Assembly (NCBI RefSeq): GCF_018398875.1
Contig: NZ_JAGWDK010000020.1
Location: forward strand, 1 to 64,000
From: Bradyrhizobium sp. sGM-13
Lineage (GTDB): Bacteria; Pseudomonadota; Alphaproteobacteria; Rhizobiales; Xanthobacteraceae
Length of the DNA: 64,000 nucleotides
Reading direction: 5' to 3'
The position numbers and the translations under genes are program-made. The notes beneath the pieces were generated by a model. That model did not search any database. It was not told the DNA's origin and worked only from the letters and a program-made list of their open reading frames with translations. This document shows, in pieces, positions 33,731-42,576 of this stretch. Every line of letters starts with the position of its first letter. Within the stretch, counting starts at the first letter, position 1.

Positions 33731-34708
33731 CTACAGCCACTTCTTCCATCTGAAGAACAAGTACGGCAGCACTGCTGCCATGAGCATCATGAGCAGCGCC
33801 ATCGGATAGCCGTGCGACCATTCGAGTTCCGGCATCACCTTGAAGTTCATGCCGTAGACCGACGCGATCAAGGTCGGCGGCATCAGCACCACCGCCATTA
33901 CCGAGAACAGCTTGATGATGTTGTTCTGTTCAAGATTGACGACGCCGAGCATGGCATCGAGCGTGAAGGTGATCTTGTTGGAGAGGTAGGAGGCGTGGTC
34001 GGTCAGGGAGCCGACGTCGCGCTGCATGGTCTTGAGCTGCTCGCGCATATCCTTGGACCATTTGACACCCTCCACCACCGCCGACAGGAAGGTGACGACG
34101 CGGCCGATCGAGACCAGGCTCTCGCGGATCTTCGAGACCAGATCCCCCTTGCGCCCGATCGCGATCAGGATCTGCGAGTATCGCTTGGCCTGGCCATGCC
34201 GTGCGCTTTCGGGCTCGAAGATGTCATGCGAGACCTGGTCGACCTCGGCGCCGGCGCGCTCCAGGATGTCGGCGCAACGGTCGATCACCGCGTCGAGCAG
34301 TTCCATCAGCACCATCTCGCCCGATATTGCGGGCAGGCATGAGCGCGCCAGCTTGTGCTCAACGAGCGCAAACGGCTTCGGCTCGTCGTAGCGCACCGTG
34401 ACGAGGCGATGGCCAGCGAGGATGAAGGTGACGGCCGTGGTCTTCGGCATATCGGTGTCGGATTGGCACATCAGCGTCGCCGTCATGTAGCGGGCGGCGT
34501 TCTCGATATAGAGCCGGCTGGAAATCTCGATTTCCTGCATGTCCTCCCGGGTTGGTACTGCAATCCCCGTCAGCCGCTCGACCGCGCGGTCCTCCTGGCT
34601 CGTCGGGTTCAACAGGTCGATCCAGACCGCATTGTCCGGCAATGCCGCCGGGTTCACGGCCGGAAGCTTCTTCAGGGTAGATTCGAAGGGAACAAACACC
34701 GAAAACAT
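33731..34708 (-). CDS. corA: CorA-family magnesium/divalent cation transporter (325 aa)
   Basis: A large cytoplasmic N-terminal domain with long helices is followed by two C-terminal membrane helices. The loop between them carries YGMNF, the GMN selectivity motif of CorA channels, and the C-terminus is basic (FFRWKKWL). ATG 34708 starts the typical MFSVFVPF; an open frame from 34738 would add ten residues. Confidence 0.92.
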   Translation of the reverse strand: MFSVFVPFESTLKKLPAVNPAALPDNAVWIDLLNPTSQEDRAVERLTGIAVPTREDMQEIEISSRLYIENAARYMTATLMCQSDTDMPKTTAVTFILAGHRLVTVRYDEPKPFALVEHKLARSCLPAISGEMVLMELLDAVIDRCADILERAGAEVDQVSHDIFEPESARHGQAKRYSQILIAIGRKGDLVSKIRESLVSIGRVVTFLSAVVEGVKWSKDMREQLKTMQRDVGSLTDHASYLSNKITFTLDAMLGVVNLEQNNIIKLFSVMAVVLMPPTLIASVYGMNFKVMPELEWSHGYPMALLMMLMAAVLPYLFFRWKKWL

Positions 34709-35047
34709 AGGCAACTCCGGAACCAGTGGAAATCCCACCCAGCCGCACTAAACCCGATTCTGGCAAGCGCTTCATGACCCGTGCATTAACCGGCGGTCGA
34801 CATTTAAGGCAGCCGGGTGGCGGCGGCGCGGCAGCGATTTGGCCTCGCGCCATCCCTGCCCAGAAATCAACCGGAACTCGCAAAATTTGCGGCATAAAAG
34901 CCACAGCCGGCCTTCCGCAGCGCAGAATGGACATGCAAATGCTGGCATGTCAGCCGGCTTTTGCGGATAATGAGATTAATGGAATCGTCGCGTTTGAGGC
35001 GCAAGATTGTGGCTTGCGAACGCCTGACTTTCGATTGGAAGTGTACC

Positions 35048-35737
35048 ATGTCGTCGCTGAAAGTATTTGCGGGGCTGCTCGCCGCCGGCCTTGCGTTGTC
35101 CGGCTGCATGCCGGCAACCACCTATCAAGCCGCCCCTGAAGCCACCCTCAAGCCGAACGACAAGGCCCAGCTTGCCAAGGCGCGCTACGCCGCGGTCAAG
35201 CCCCCGGAACCGTTCCGCCGCGCCATCGTCGACTATCACCGCAAGGAACTGCCCGGTACCATCGTTGTCGATTCCGACAACCATTACCTCTATCTGGTCC
35301 AGGACGGCGGCAAGGCGATCCGCTATGGCGTCACCGTCGGCGAGGAAGCTCTCGCATTTTCCGGCATCGCGCGCGTCGGCAACATGGCGGAATGGCCGAA
35401 ATGGACGCCGACCGCCGACATTCACAAGCGTATCGAAGGCCTGCCGGCCTCGGTGCCCGGCGGCGTCGACAATCCGCTCGGCGCCCGCGCGCTCTACCTG
35501 TACCAGGGGAACCGCGACACGCTGTTCCGCATCCACGGCACCAACCAGCCGGAATATATCGGCGCCTCGATCTCGTCGGGCTGCATCCGCATGACCAACG
35601 AGGACGTCATCGACCTCTACAGCCGGGTGAAGACGGGCACCGTGGTCGTCGTGCTCGAACCCAAGCAGGGCGATTCGCCGTTCAATTCCAAGATGGCGCT
35701 GCAGGGCGGCGGCAACAGCAGCTCGATGGCGCAGTAG
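35048..35737 (+). CDS. L,D-transpeptidase (YkuD) lipoprotein (229 aa)
   Basis: A lipobox LALSGC (cysteine 20) anchors the protein to a membrane. The YkuD domain contains IVVDSDNHYLYLVQDGGKAI, then FRIHGTNQPEYIGASISSGC IRM-type signature with catalytic His and Cys. These enzymes form 3-3 cross-links in peptidoglycan or attach lipoproteins to it. An intrinsic terminator follows. The next gene is a convergent extensin-like protein, also envelope-directed. Confidence 0.92.
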   Translation: MSSLKVFAGLLAAGLALSGCMPATTYQAAPEATLKPNDKAQLAKARYAAVKPPEPFRRAIVDYHRKELPGTIVVDSDNHYLYLVQDGGKAIRYGVTVGEEALAFSGIARVGNMAEWPKWTPTADIHKRIEGLPASVPGGVDNPLGARALYLYQGNRDTLFRIHGTNQPEYIGASISSGCIRMTNEDVIDLYSRVKTGTVVVVLEPKQGDSPFNSKMALQGGGNSSSMAQ

Positions 35738-35765
35738 CCGACGCCGGCTACACTGCAATGGAAGA

Positions 35766-36902
35766 TCAAGAGCGCCGGTTTTTCCGGCGCTTTTTCGTTG
35801 CGGGCTTGTCCTCGCGCGCCGGCTCGGCCTTTTCCGATTTCTCGCCATTCGATTCAGCGTCCGACTTGGCCGCATCGGGCTTCGCACCAGACTTGTTCGC
35901 ATCAGGCTTGTCAGACCTGTTCGCGTCGGATTTGGCGTCGTCGGGTTTGGCGGCGACCTCGCGCGGCGGCGCTTCCTCGGGCCGTTCGGCCGGCAATAGC
36001 GGCGCTCTCTGCGGCAGCGGGTCCCAGACGTCCCATTGGCAGATCCGGTAATTGCCGCGTCGTTCCATCAGATCGAGATGGATGTGGTCCTCGTGATACC
36101 AGTCCGAACCCGGGCCGAGCACGGTCGAGAACCGCGTGCAGGCGGAGTGCAGCACGGTCTCGCGCAATTTCCGCGGCACGGTCCGGTCGGTTAGCGAGAT
36201 CGAGGTGCCATCGGTGAGCTTGAAGGCGCGCACGTCGAGTGCATTGGCGCGGCCGTGCTCGGAGAGTTTTGCGCCGACGATGCGGTTACGGCCGCGGCAC
36301 TCGAACGAATCGAAATTATCGAGGTCGGAAACGGCGCTGCCGAGGCGCTCCGCGAGCGGCGCGATGTCGTTGCGGATCCACTCGGCCAGCGCAGACGCCA
36401 TGGGACAACGCAGGATCGCTGCCGGCTTCACCGACACCCGCCGCTTGTCCGGCAGCACGATCGCCTCTAGCCGCACCAGATCCTCGCCGCCGCAGCCGTT
36501 GGCGCCACGAATATCCGGGATGCTGGGAGCGATGGCGACTTCGTCCGTCAGCGCCAGCCGGCACGCCGATGGCTGCGGCGCCGGCGCTGCCTGCTCCTTG
36601 GCCTTGTCCTTCTCGGAGGATGCCTGTTCCTTCTCGGGTGGATGCTCGGCAGACGGCGCATCAGCGGGACGCGGCTTCGGCAGCGGCACGACGGCGTGGC
36701 GCGCCTTTGCTCGCGGACGTGGTTGTAAATGCCTGAACAGGTTGTCCCACGGCGCGGCGTGCGAAGCCTTTGCCGCCCAGGCCGGCTCGACTGGCATGCC
36801 AATCAGCAGCGCGGCCGCGGCAGCGGTAACCATTGCCGCTGCAATGCGGCCAAAGGCGCCATTAGCCCATTTTCGGCTTGCTTTCTGCGCGGTAAAGTTC
36901 AT
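35766..36902 (-). CDS. Extensin-like family secreted protein (378 aa)
   Basis: A signal or anchor segment near residue 20 (AAMVTAAAAALLIGMPV) is followed by Pro/Lys-rich linker. The extensin-like C-terminal domain (about 110-300) contains CRLALTDEVAIAPSIPDIRG, ANALDVRAFKLTDG and WYHEDHIHLDLMERRGNYRI, where the Asp and HxH-like residues suggest a metal site of the M15-related fold. The tail is charged with DKSGAKPDAAKSD repeats. Its last codons double as the terminator of the facing L,D-transpeptidase gene. Confidence 0.8.
   Translation of the reverse strand: MNFTAQKASRKWANGAFGRIAAAMVTAAAAALLIGMPVEPAWAAKASHAAPWDNLFRHLQPRPRAKARHAVVPLPKPRPADAPSAEHPPEKEQASSEKDKAKEQAAPAPQPSACRLALTDEVAIAPSIPDIRGANGCGGEDLVRLEAIVLPDKRRVSVKPAAILRCPMASALAEWIRNDIAPLAERLGSAVSDLDNFDSFECRGRNRIVGAKLSEHGRANALDVRAFKLTDGTSISLTDRTVPRKLRETVLHSACTRFSTVLGPGSDWYHEDHIHLDLMERRGNYRICQWDVWDPLPQRAPLLPAERPEEAPPREVAAKPDDAKSDANRSDKPDANKSGAKPDAAKSDAESNGEKSEKAEPAREDKPATKKRRKNRRS
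35771..35795 (+). terminator. Intrinsic terminator of the L,D-transpeptidase gene
   Basis: AGCGCCGG (35771-35778), a TTTTT loop and CCGGCGCT (35784-35791) are followed by a T run to 35795. The whole hairpin lies inside the last codons of the extensin-like gene on the other strand. Confidence 0.85.
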
Positions 36903-36985
36903 TTCAATTCCATGAACTTAACCCCGATCCGCCAGCAATGTTCGCGGATCGTGCGGCAATAAACAACCATCGGAGGAAAGTGCGT

Positions 36986-38614
36986 ATGCTCGGATTGATG
37001 CAAGACTGGCCTTTGCTTTGCCATCGGATTATCGAACACGCGGCGAAGTATCACGGCACGCAAGAGGTCGTCACGCGGTCGGTCGAAGGTCCCATTCATC
37101 GCACCAATTACGCCAAAATTCATGCACGCGCGCTGAAAGTATCGCAGCGGCTCGACCGCGACGGCATCAAGCTCGGTGACCGTGTCGCCACCATCGCCTG
37201 GAACACCTGGCGCCATCTCGAGTGCTGGTATGGCATCATGGGAATCGGCGCGATTTGCCACACCGTCAATCCGCGGCTGTTCCCGGACCAGATCGCCTGG
37301 ATCATCAACCACGCGCAGGACCGCGTGGTGATCACCGATACCACCTTCGTGCCGATCCTGGAAAAGATCGCGGCCAACCTGCCGAGCGTCGAGCGCTACA
37401 TCGTGCTGACCGACAAGGTGCATATGCCGCAGACCACGCTGAAAAACGCGATCGCCTATGAGCATTGGATCGCGGAAGCGGACGGCAAGTTCACGTGGAA
37501 GGACTTTGACGAGAATACCGCGGCCGCGATGTGCTACACTTCGGGCACCACCGGCGACCCCAAAGGCGTGTTGTATTCGCATCGCTCCAACGTGCTGCAC
37601 GGGCTGATGGCCAACAACGTCGACGCGCTCGGCACCAGCGCCGCCGAGACCATGCTGCCGGTGGTGCCGTTGTTCCATGCCAATAGCTGGGGCATCGCAT
37701 TCTCCGCGCCTTCGATGGGCACCAAGCTCGTGATGCCCGGCGCCAAGCTCGACGGTGCCTCGGTCTATGAACTGCTGGATACCGAGAAAGTCACCCATAC
37801 CGCCGGCGTGCCGACGGTGTGGCTGATGCTGCTGAACCACATGTCGGCCAACAATCTGAAGCTGCCCCACCTGAAGAGCGTGGTGTGCGGCGGCTCGGCG
37901 ATGCCGCGCTCGATGATCAAGTCGTTCGTCGACATGGGCGTGCGTGTGCGCCACGCCTGGGGCATGACCGAGATGAGCCCGATCGGCACCGTAGCCGCGC
38001 TGAAGCCGCCGTTTGCCGAACTCACCGGCGAGGAGCGGCTCGACATCCTGCAGACCCAGGGCTACCCGCCGTTCGGCGTCGAGATGAAGATCACCGACGA
38101 TGCCGGCAAGGAACTGCCGTGGGACGGCAAGACCTTCGGCCGCCTCAAAGTGAGCGGGCCCGCGGTCGCCAAGGCCTATTTCAAGGTCGATACCGACATC
38201 CTCGACGAGGATGGCTATTTCGACACCGGCGACGTCGCCACCATCGACCAGCATGGCTACATGCGGATCACCGACCGCTCCAAGGACGTCATCAAGTCCG
38301 GCGGCGAATGGATCTCGTCGATCGACCTCGAAAACCTCGCGGTCGGCCATCCCGCGGTCGCGGAAGCCGCTGTCATCGGCGTCTACCATCCCAAATGGGA
38401 CGAACGTCCGCTGCTGATCGTGCAACTCAAGGCCGGCCAGCAGGCAAGCCGCGAGGACATCCTGAAATTCATGGATGGCAAGATCGCGAAATGGTGGATG
38501 CCCGACGACGTCGTCTTTGTCGACGGCATCCCGCACACCGCAACCGGCAAGATCCTGAAGACCGCGCTGCGCGAGCAGTTCAAGAGCTACCGCTTCCCGA
38601 ACGCGGCGGCGTGA
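36986..38614 (+). CDS. Acyl-CoA ligase (DmdB-like AMP-forming, 542 aa)
   Basis: The ANL-superfamily motifs are complete: CYTSGTTGDPKGVLYSH (AMP-binding loop), HAWGMTEMSPIG, YFDTGDVATID, ITDRSKDVIKSGGEWIS (hinge) and HTATGKILKTALRE with the C-terminal lysine. The N-terminus and length match the 3-methylmercaptopropionyl-CoA ligase (DmdB) and fatty-acyl-CoA ligase branch. ATG 36986 has an excellent GGAGGAAA site nine bases upstream. Substrate is probably a medium or branched acid; the DmdB assignment is not secure. Confidence 0.88.
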   Translation: MLGLMQDWPLLCHRIIEHAAKYHGTQEVVTRSVEGPIHRTNYAKIHARALKVSQRLDRDGIKLGDRVATIAWNTWRHLECWYGIMGIGAICHTVNPRLFPDQIAWIINHAQDRVVITDTTFVPILEKIAANLPSVERYIVLTDKVHMPQTTLKNAIAYEHWIAEADGKFTWKDFDENTAAAMCYTSGTTGDPKGVLYSHRSNVLHGLMANNVDALGTSAAETMLPVVPLFHANSWGIAFSAPSMGTKLVMPGAKLDGASVYELLDTEKVTHTAGVPTVWLMLLNHMSANNLKLPHLKSVVCGGSAMPRSMIKSFVDMGVRVRHAWGMTEMSPIGTVAALKPPFAELTGEERLDILQTQGYPPFGVEMKITDDAGKELPWDGKTFGRLKVSGPAVAKAYFKVDTDILDEDGYFDTGDVATIDQHGYMRITDRSKDVIKSGGEWISSIDLENLAVGHPAVAEAAVIGVYHPKWDERPLLIVQLKAGQQASREDILKFMDGKIAKWWMPDDVVFVDGIPHTATGKILKTALREQFKSYRFPNAAA

Positions 38615-38636
38615 CGCGAAGCCTGGGCTCGATTCA

Positions 38637-38673
38637 AAGAGGTCGCCTTCCGGCAAAGCGGGGGCGGCCTCTT
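38637..38673 (+). terminator. Hairpin after the acyl-CoA ligase gene
   Basis: AAGAGGTCGCC (38637-38647) pairs with GGCGGCCTCTT (38663-38673) with one G-T wobble. No clear T run follows, so termination strength is uncertain. Confidence 0.45.
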
Positions 38674-38718
38674 CCTAAGAAATCTTACTCAAGCGGCGTG
38701 CAGCACGCCCGCCCAAGA

Positions 38719-39957
38719 TCAGCGCGAGAGCGCCAAGGCGTCGAGCCGTCGCTGCGCGTCGGGTTCGCCCCATTCCTTTGCCCGCTGATACCAGATGCGG
38801 GCCTGCGCGACGTCCGCCAGCGGGCCATCGGCGCCCATCTGCCTGAGCCGCGCCGGATCGTAGGTCGAGCCGACGAGCAGCGCCGCGCGCGCATCCTGCG
38901 CTTCCGCTCCACGCATCAGCACCAGCCGCGCCGACTGCACATCACCGGCGGCGAGCAGGTCCTGCCCGCGTTTGATCAGGGCAGCGATTTCCTTCGGATC
39001 GAGGCTTCGCACGACTTCCGCCTGCTGCCGCACGGCCGGCATCGGCGGCGCGGCTGCGGCCATGGCGACCGGCGGCGGCGGTGCGGCGGCCGGGGCTACA
39101 GCAACCGGCGCGGCAACGACCGGGGCTGGCGCGGCAACTGGCGGCGCAGCGACAGGGGCCCTTGGCACGGGCGCCCAGGTCAGTCGCGTGGAGGTGCCGG
39201 TGAGCGCCACACCGTTGCTGTCACGCAGCTCCGCGGTCACCAGCATCTGGCCGGTGAAGCCATCCGGCGGAATGACCGAAACGCCGGAAATCTCCGTCGC
39301 CGACACGCGCCATTCGCTCGGACCGACACGCTTGCCGGATGTGAGCCGGGCGCCGGCACTAACTCCATTGATGGATACGTAGGCGTCGGGCGGCGGAGAG
39401 CCGACGTGGATTCCGAGCGGCACGGGATCGTTGGTGAACCCGCTGCCGTCCTGTACGGCCAAGGTCGCCGTACGCCTCGCTGGCTGCGGCTGCGGCGCCG
39501 GAAGCACCGACGATTTCACCGACTGCCAGGCGGCCGAAAGCGACACGTTATCCTGGTTGGCCGAGCGCTGCGACGACGGAATGGCCATGACGAGCAGCAT
39601 CGCGATGCTCGCCGCGATCGCCACGGCGATCGAGAAACGGATGACCTGCTGGAACAGCGCGCGGCGTCCCGACAGGTCGCGGAGCACGGATGGCGCTTCG
39701 ACCGGCGCCGTCTCCCTCGCCTCCTGCATGGCCTGGGCCACGGCTTTGGTGAACATTTCGGAATCCTGGCGGCGCGCAGGCTTGCTGAAGGGCTGCAAGG
39801 GCGGTCCTTCCGTTGGCATTCGCGGACGCCAGCCGTCGTCGTTCTGCATCAGCATCGTGCCCGGTTGATCGCTGCTCGTCCGTTCCCTCTGCTCACGCGG
39901 CGCATAATATGCCGGATCGTTCGGGCCGACATATCGTTCGTGCTTTGCATCACTCAT
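38719..39957 (-). CDS. Uncharacterised membrane protein with SEL1/TPR-like C-terminus (412 aa)
   Basis: One membrane helix lies near residues 104-124 (FSIAVAIAASIAMLLVMAI). A Pro/Ala-rich linker (APVAAPPVAAPAP) precedes C-terminal helical repeats (LIKRGQDLLAAGDVQSARLV, AQARIWYQRAKEWGEPDAQ) like SEL1 repeats, which bind proteins. The middle part is beta-rich with small cysteine-free units. ATG 39957 is taken over 39966, which would add MFS, but neither is certain. The family is not recognised. Confidence 0.6.
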   Translation of the reverse strand: MSDAKHERYVGPNDPAYYAPREQRERTSSDQPGTMLMQNDDGWRPRMPTEGPPLQPFSKPARRQDSEMFTKAVAQAMQEARETAPVEAPSVLRDLSGRRALFQQVIRFSIAVAIAASIAMLLVMAIPSSQRSANQDNVSLSAAWQSVKSSVLPAPQPQPARRTATLAVQDGSGFTNDPVPLGIHVGSPPPDAYVSINGVSAGARLTSGKRVGPSEWRVSATEISGVSVIPPDGFTGQMLVTAELRDSNGVALTGTSTRLTWAPVPRAPVAAPPVAAPAPVVAAPVAVAPAAAPPPPVAMAAAAPPMPAVRQQAEVVRSLDPKEIAALIKRGQDLLAAGDVQSARLVLMRGAEAQDARAALLVGSTYDPARLRQMGADGPLADVAQARIWYQRAKEWGEPDAQRRLDALALSR

Positions 39958-40509
39958 ACTGAACACTCGCCCTCATGGGGCCTTCCGCCAGCCCCGCGGA
40001 CGTATGCCGATTGCACCCTATGCGATCCTAGAACTCCGGGGGCACAACCGCAATTTTTTTGCGACTCCGCCCGCAACAAGAACCAAGAGTTGAGATCATC
40101 CTGCAGCGCTTCCGGCTGACGCCCGCCGTTCCCCCTTTGGCTGGCGTTCGCCGGCGTCCCGTGCAGGACAGTCCCGTGTTGCGGCAAATACGACAACCCA
40201 GCGGCGAGAGGTAGACGAAAATTGGACCAACTTCAATGTACAACTAATAATCAATTTACAGGGATGGTTACCCATAAGGTTGCTGCACGCAGCGCATTTG
40301 CCCGACTAGAAGCGGGATGCCTTTCTTCGAATCGTCAGTCCGCTCTACCTCTTTGATTTGAGCATGATCTTTCCGGTACCCACTTTTCCGGATCATGCTC
40401 TAGTATTGCCTGCAAACTTGAAATTCGCGCCACGCCGTGGTCTCAAGCTTGCGAGTTTGCAGCCGGCCCCACCAGCCACACAGATTTCAGAAACCCGGCA
40501 GATTCACCG
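39958..40509. other. Intergenic region with a GAGCATGATC palindrome, no gene seen
   Basis: About 550 bases separate the membrane protein gene (minus) from the DUF1499 gene (plus). Apart from the family C palindrome at 40360-40400, it shows only short ORFs without ribosome binding sites. Confidence 0.5.
40360..40400. repeat. Palindromic repeat, family C
   Basis: GAGCATGATC (40360-40369) and GATCATGCTC (40391-40400) are perfect 10-base inverted arms around TTTCCGGTACCCACTTTTCC. I recall this short palindrome as widespread in Rhizobiales. A degraded half copy follows the stop of the hotdog-like gene near 63158-63179. Confidence 0.9.
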
Positions 40510-41361
40510 ATGGCCCGAAGGTTTTCCTCTCCTTACCAGTCGGAGCCCGTGTCCAGCCTCGCTACCTGGTCGCGCAACCTCGCCATCTTCGCCGTGGTCG
40601 CGGTGGTGGTGTCGATCATCATCGTCCGCTTCGGCTTCCTGGAGGTAAAACCCGCGCTGGCGACGTTCTTCGGCGCGCTCGGTCTGGCCGTGCTTTCTAT
40701 CCTGGTGGGCCTCGCCGCCTTTGCCGCGATCTGGCAGAACGGCTCGCGCGGCATGGGCCGGATCGTGCTGGCGTTCCTGATCAGCGCCCTTCTGCTCGCC
40801 TACCCGGCCTACCTCGCTCTGCAATACCGCAAGCTGCCACCCATCCACGACATCACCACCGATCCGATCGATCCGCCGCGCTTTGAGGCGCTGGCGCGGC
40901 TGCGCAGCGGCGAAGGCGCCAACTCCGCGGTCTATGCCGGGCTCTATTCGGCCGAGCAGCAGCGGATCGCCTATCCCGACATCGAGACCGTGGAACTCGA
41001 AGTGCCTCCGCAGCGGGCCTATGAGGTGACGCTGGCGCTGGTCAACAAGCGCAAATGGCTCGTAATCGACGAACGGCCGCCGCAGCCGCCGCGCCGCATC
41101 GCCCGCATCGAGGCCGTGGCGCGAACGCCGATCATGGGATTCCGCGAGGACATCTCGATCCGCATCACGCCCGACGGCGACGACTCGCGCGTCGATATCC
41201 GCTCCTCCTCGCGCTATTTCGAAAGTGACCTCGGCAGCAACGCCGCCCGCATCTCAAAACTGATCGAGGACATCAACGCCGCCGTCGATAACGCCAAGCC
41301 GGCGGCGCCGAAGAAGCCGCAGACGCCGGCCAAGGCGCAGGCGAAAAATGTGAAGAAGTGA
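40510..41361 (+). CDS. DUF1499 membrane protein (283 aa)
   Basis: Three membrane helices occupy residues 20-110 (IFAVVAVVVSIIIVRFGF, FFGALGLAVLSILVGLAAF, IVLAFLISALLLAYPAYLAL). The following domain has TDPIDPPRFEALARL, YPDIETVELEVPPQRAYEV and RITPDGDDSRVDIRSSSRYF followed by ESDLGSNAARI, the DUF1499 signature. The C-terminus is a Lys/Ala/Pro-rich tail. Function is unknown in all members I know. Confidence 0.85.
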   Translation: MARRFSSPYQSEPVSSLATWSRNLAIFAVVAVVVSIIIVRFGFLEVKPALATFFGALGLAVLSILVGLAAFAAIWQNGSRGMGRIVLAFLISALLLAYPAYLALQYRKLPPIHDITTDPIDPPRFEALARLRSGEGANSAVYAGLYSAEQQRIAYPDIETVELEVPPQRAYEVTLALVNKRKWLVIDERPPQPPRRIARIEAVARTPIMGFREDISIRITPDGDDSRVDIRSSSRYFESDLGSNAARISKLIEDINAAVDNAKPAAPKKPQTPAKAQAKNVKK

Positions 41362-41374
41362 CGCGCGAAAGCGC

Positions 41375-41496
41375 GTCATTCCGGGATGGTGCGTTAGCAC
41401 CAGACCTCAGGGGTGCAATTGCACCCTGGGGAATCTCGAGATTCTCAGGTGCGCAAGTGCGCACCATAGTTCGTGCTTCGCACGCCCCGGAATGAC
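41375..41496. repeat. Palindromic repeat, family B, copy 2
   Basis: It has the GTCATTCCGGG and CCCCGGAATGAC ends and the GAATCTCGAGATTC centre shared with copies 1 and 3, here with extra GGTGCAATTGCACC and GGTGCGCAAGTGCGCACC palindromes inside. Confidence 0.9.
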
Positions 41497-41498
41497 GG

Positions 41499-42416
41499 TT
41501 ACGCCAGCCGGTACGTCCCGCCGATCACCGGATCGCCATCGGTCGCGACGATCCCGCGGGCGACCAGGTCTTCCAGATGCGCCAGCACGGAATAGCCGGC
41601 GGCATTCGTCAGCCGCGGGTCGATGCCGATATAGATCGCGCGCACCATGGTCGGGATGTCGGCCTCGCCCTTGGCAAGCCGATGCAGGATCGAGGCTTCG
41701 CGGGCCTGGCGGTGCCGGGTCAGGAAACGGACGTAACGCGGCCCTTCCGGAATTTCCGGCCCGTGGCCTGAAAAATACAGATCCTCCTCGCGAGCTTCCA
41801 GCCGCGCCAGCGAGGCCATGTAGTCGCTCATCGATCCGTCCGGCGGTGCGACGATCGAGGTCGACCAGCCCATCACGTGGTCGCCGACGAAATTGATCTT
41901 TCGCTCGGGCCAGGCGAACGCCAGATGATTGGCCGTGTGGCCGGGGGTTGCGACCGCTTCCAGCGCCCAGCCCTGCCCTTCGACGACGTCGCCGTCCTTG
42001 ACTTGGATATCGGGCCGGAAATCGCGGTCGGCGCCGGATTCCGGATTGTGCTTTTCGCTCTCGAAGCGTGGCCGCGAGGCGCGGTGCGGCCCCTCGGCAT
42101 AAACGGGCGCGCCGGTGGCCGCCTTGATCCGCGCGGTGTTCGGCGAATGGTCGCGGTGGGTGTGGGTGACGAGAATATGCGTCACCGTCTCACCGCGCAC
42201 GGCGTCGAGCAACGCCTTGGCATGCGCATCATCATCGGGACCGGGATCGATGATCGCGACATTGCCCTTGCCTACGATGTAGCTGACCGTGCCGGTGAAG
42301 GTGAACGGGCTCGGATTGTTGCAGAGGATACGCCGCACGCCCGGCCGCGGCTCATCGACGACGCCAGGCTTCAGCGGAAAATCGCGATTGAACGGGATGT
42401 CGTCGTTGTCGGCCAT
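41499..42416 (-). CDS. Metallo-beta-lactamase-fold hydrolase (305 aa)
   Basis: THTHRDHSPNTARIK is the HxHxDH metal motif. TPGHTANHLAF and FVGDHVMGWSTS supply the later His and Asp, and the C-terminal winged-helix part (AREASILHRLAKGEADIPTM) resembles the LACTB2/GloB2 group. Members hydrolyse thioesters, RNA or lactones. It is followed by an imperfect palindromic repeat; the neighbouring gcdH gene is on the same strand but separated by that repeat. Confidence 0.85.
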   Translation of the reverse strand: MADNDDIPFNRDFPLKPGVVDEPRPGVRRILCNNPSPFTFTGTVSYIVGKGNVAIIDPGPDDDAHAKALLDAVRGETVTHILVTHTHRDHSPNTARIKAATGAPVYAEGPHRASRPRFESEKHNPESGADRDFRPDIQVKDGDVVEGQGWALEAVATPGHTANHLAFAWPERKINFVGDHVMGWSTSIVAPPDGSMSDYMASLARLEAREEDLYFSGHGPEIPEGPRYVRFLTRHRQAREASILHRLAKGEADIPTMVRAIYIGIDPRLTNAAGYSVLAHLEDLVARGIVATDGDPVIGGTYRLA

Positions 42417-42439
42417 GGGGAGTTCCTACCATCACTCCC

Positions 42440-42540
42440 GTCATACCCCGCGAAGGCGGGGTATCCAGTAATCACTGACGTTCGAGAAGAAACGAATCGC
42501 CGCAGCGTACTGGATCGCCCGCCTTCGCGGGCGATGACGG
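42440..42540. repeat. Palindromic intergenic repeat, family F
   Basis: GTCATACCCCGCGAAGGCGG near the left end and CGCCCGCCTTCGCGGGCGAT near the right end each fold on themselves, and ATCCAGTA/TACTGGAT are inverted between them. This layout is frequent in Bradyrhizobium intergenic DNA. Confidence 0.8.
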
Positions 42541-42576
42541 CATAATGTGGGGCTACTTCTGCGCGCCCCTCACATT

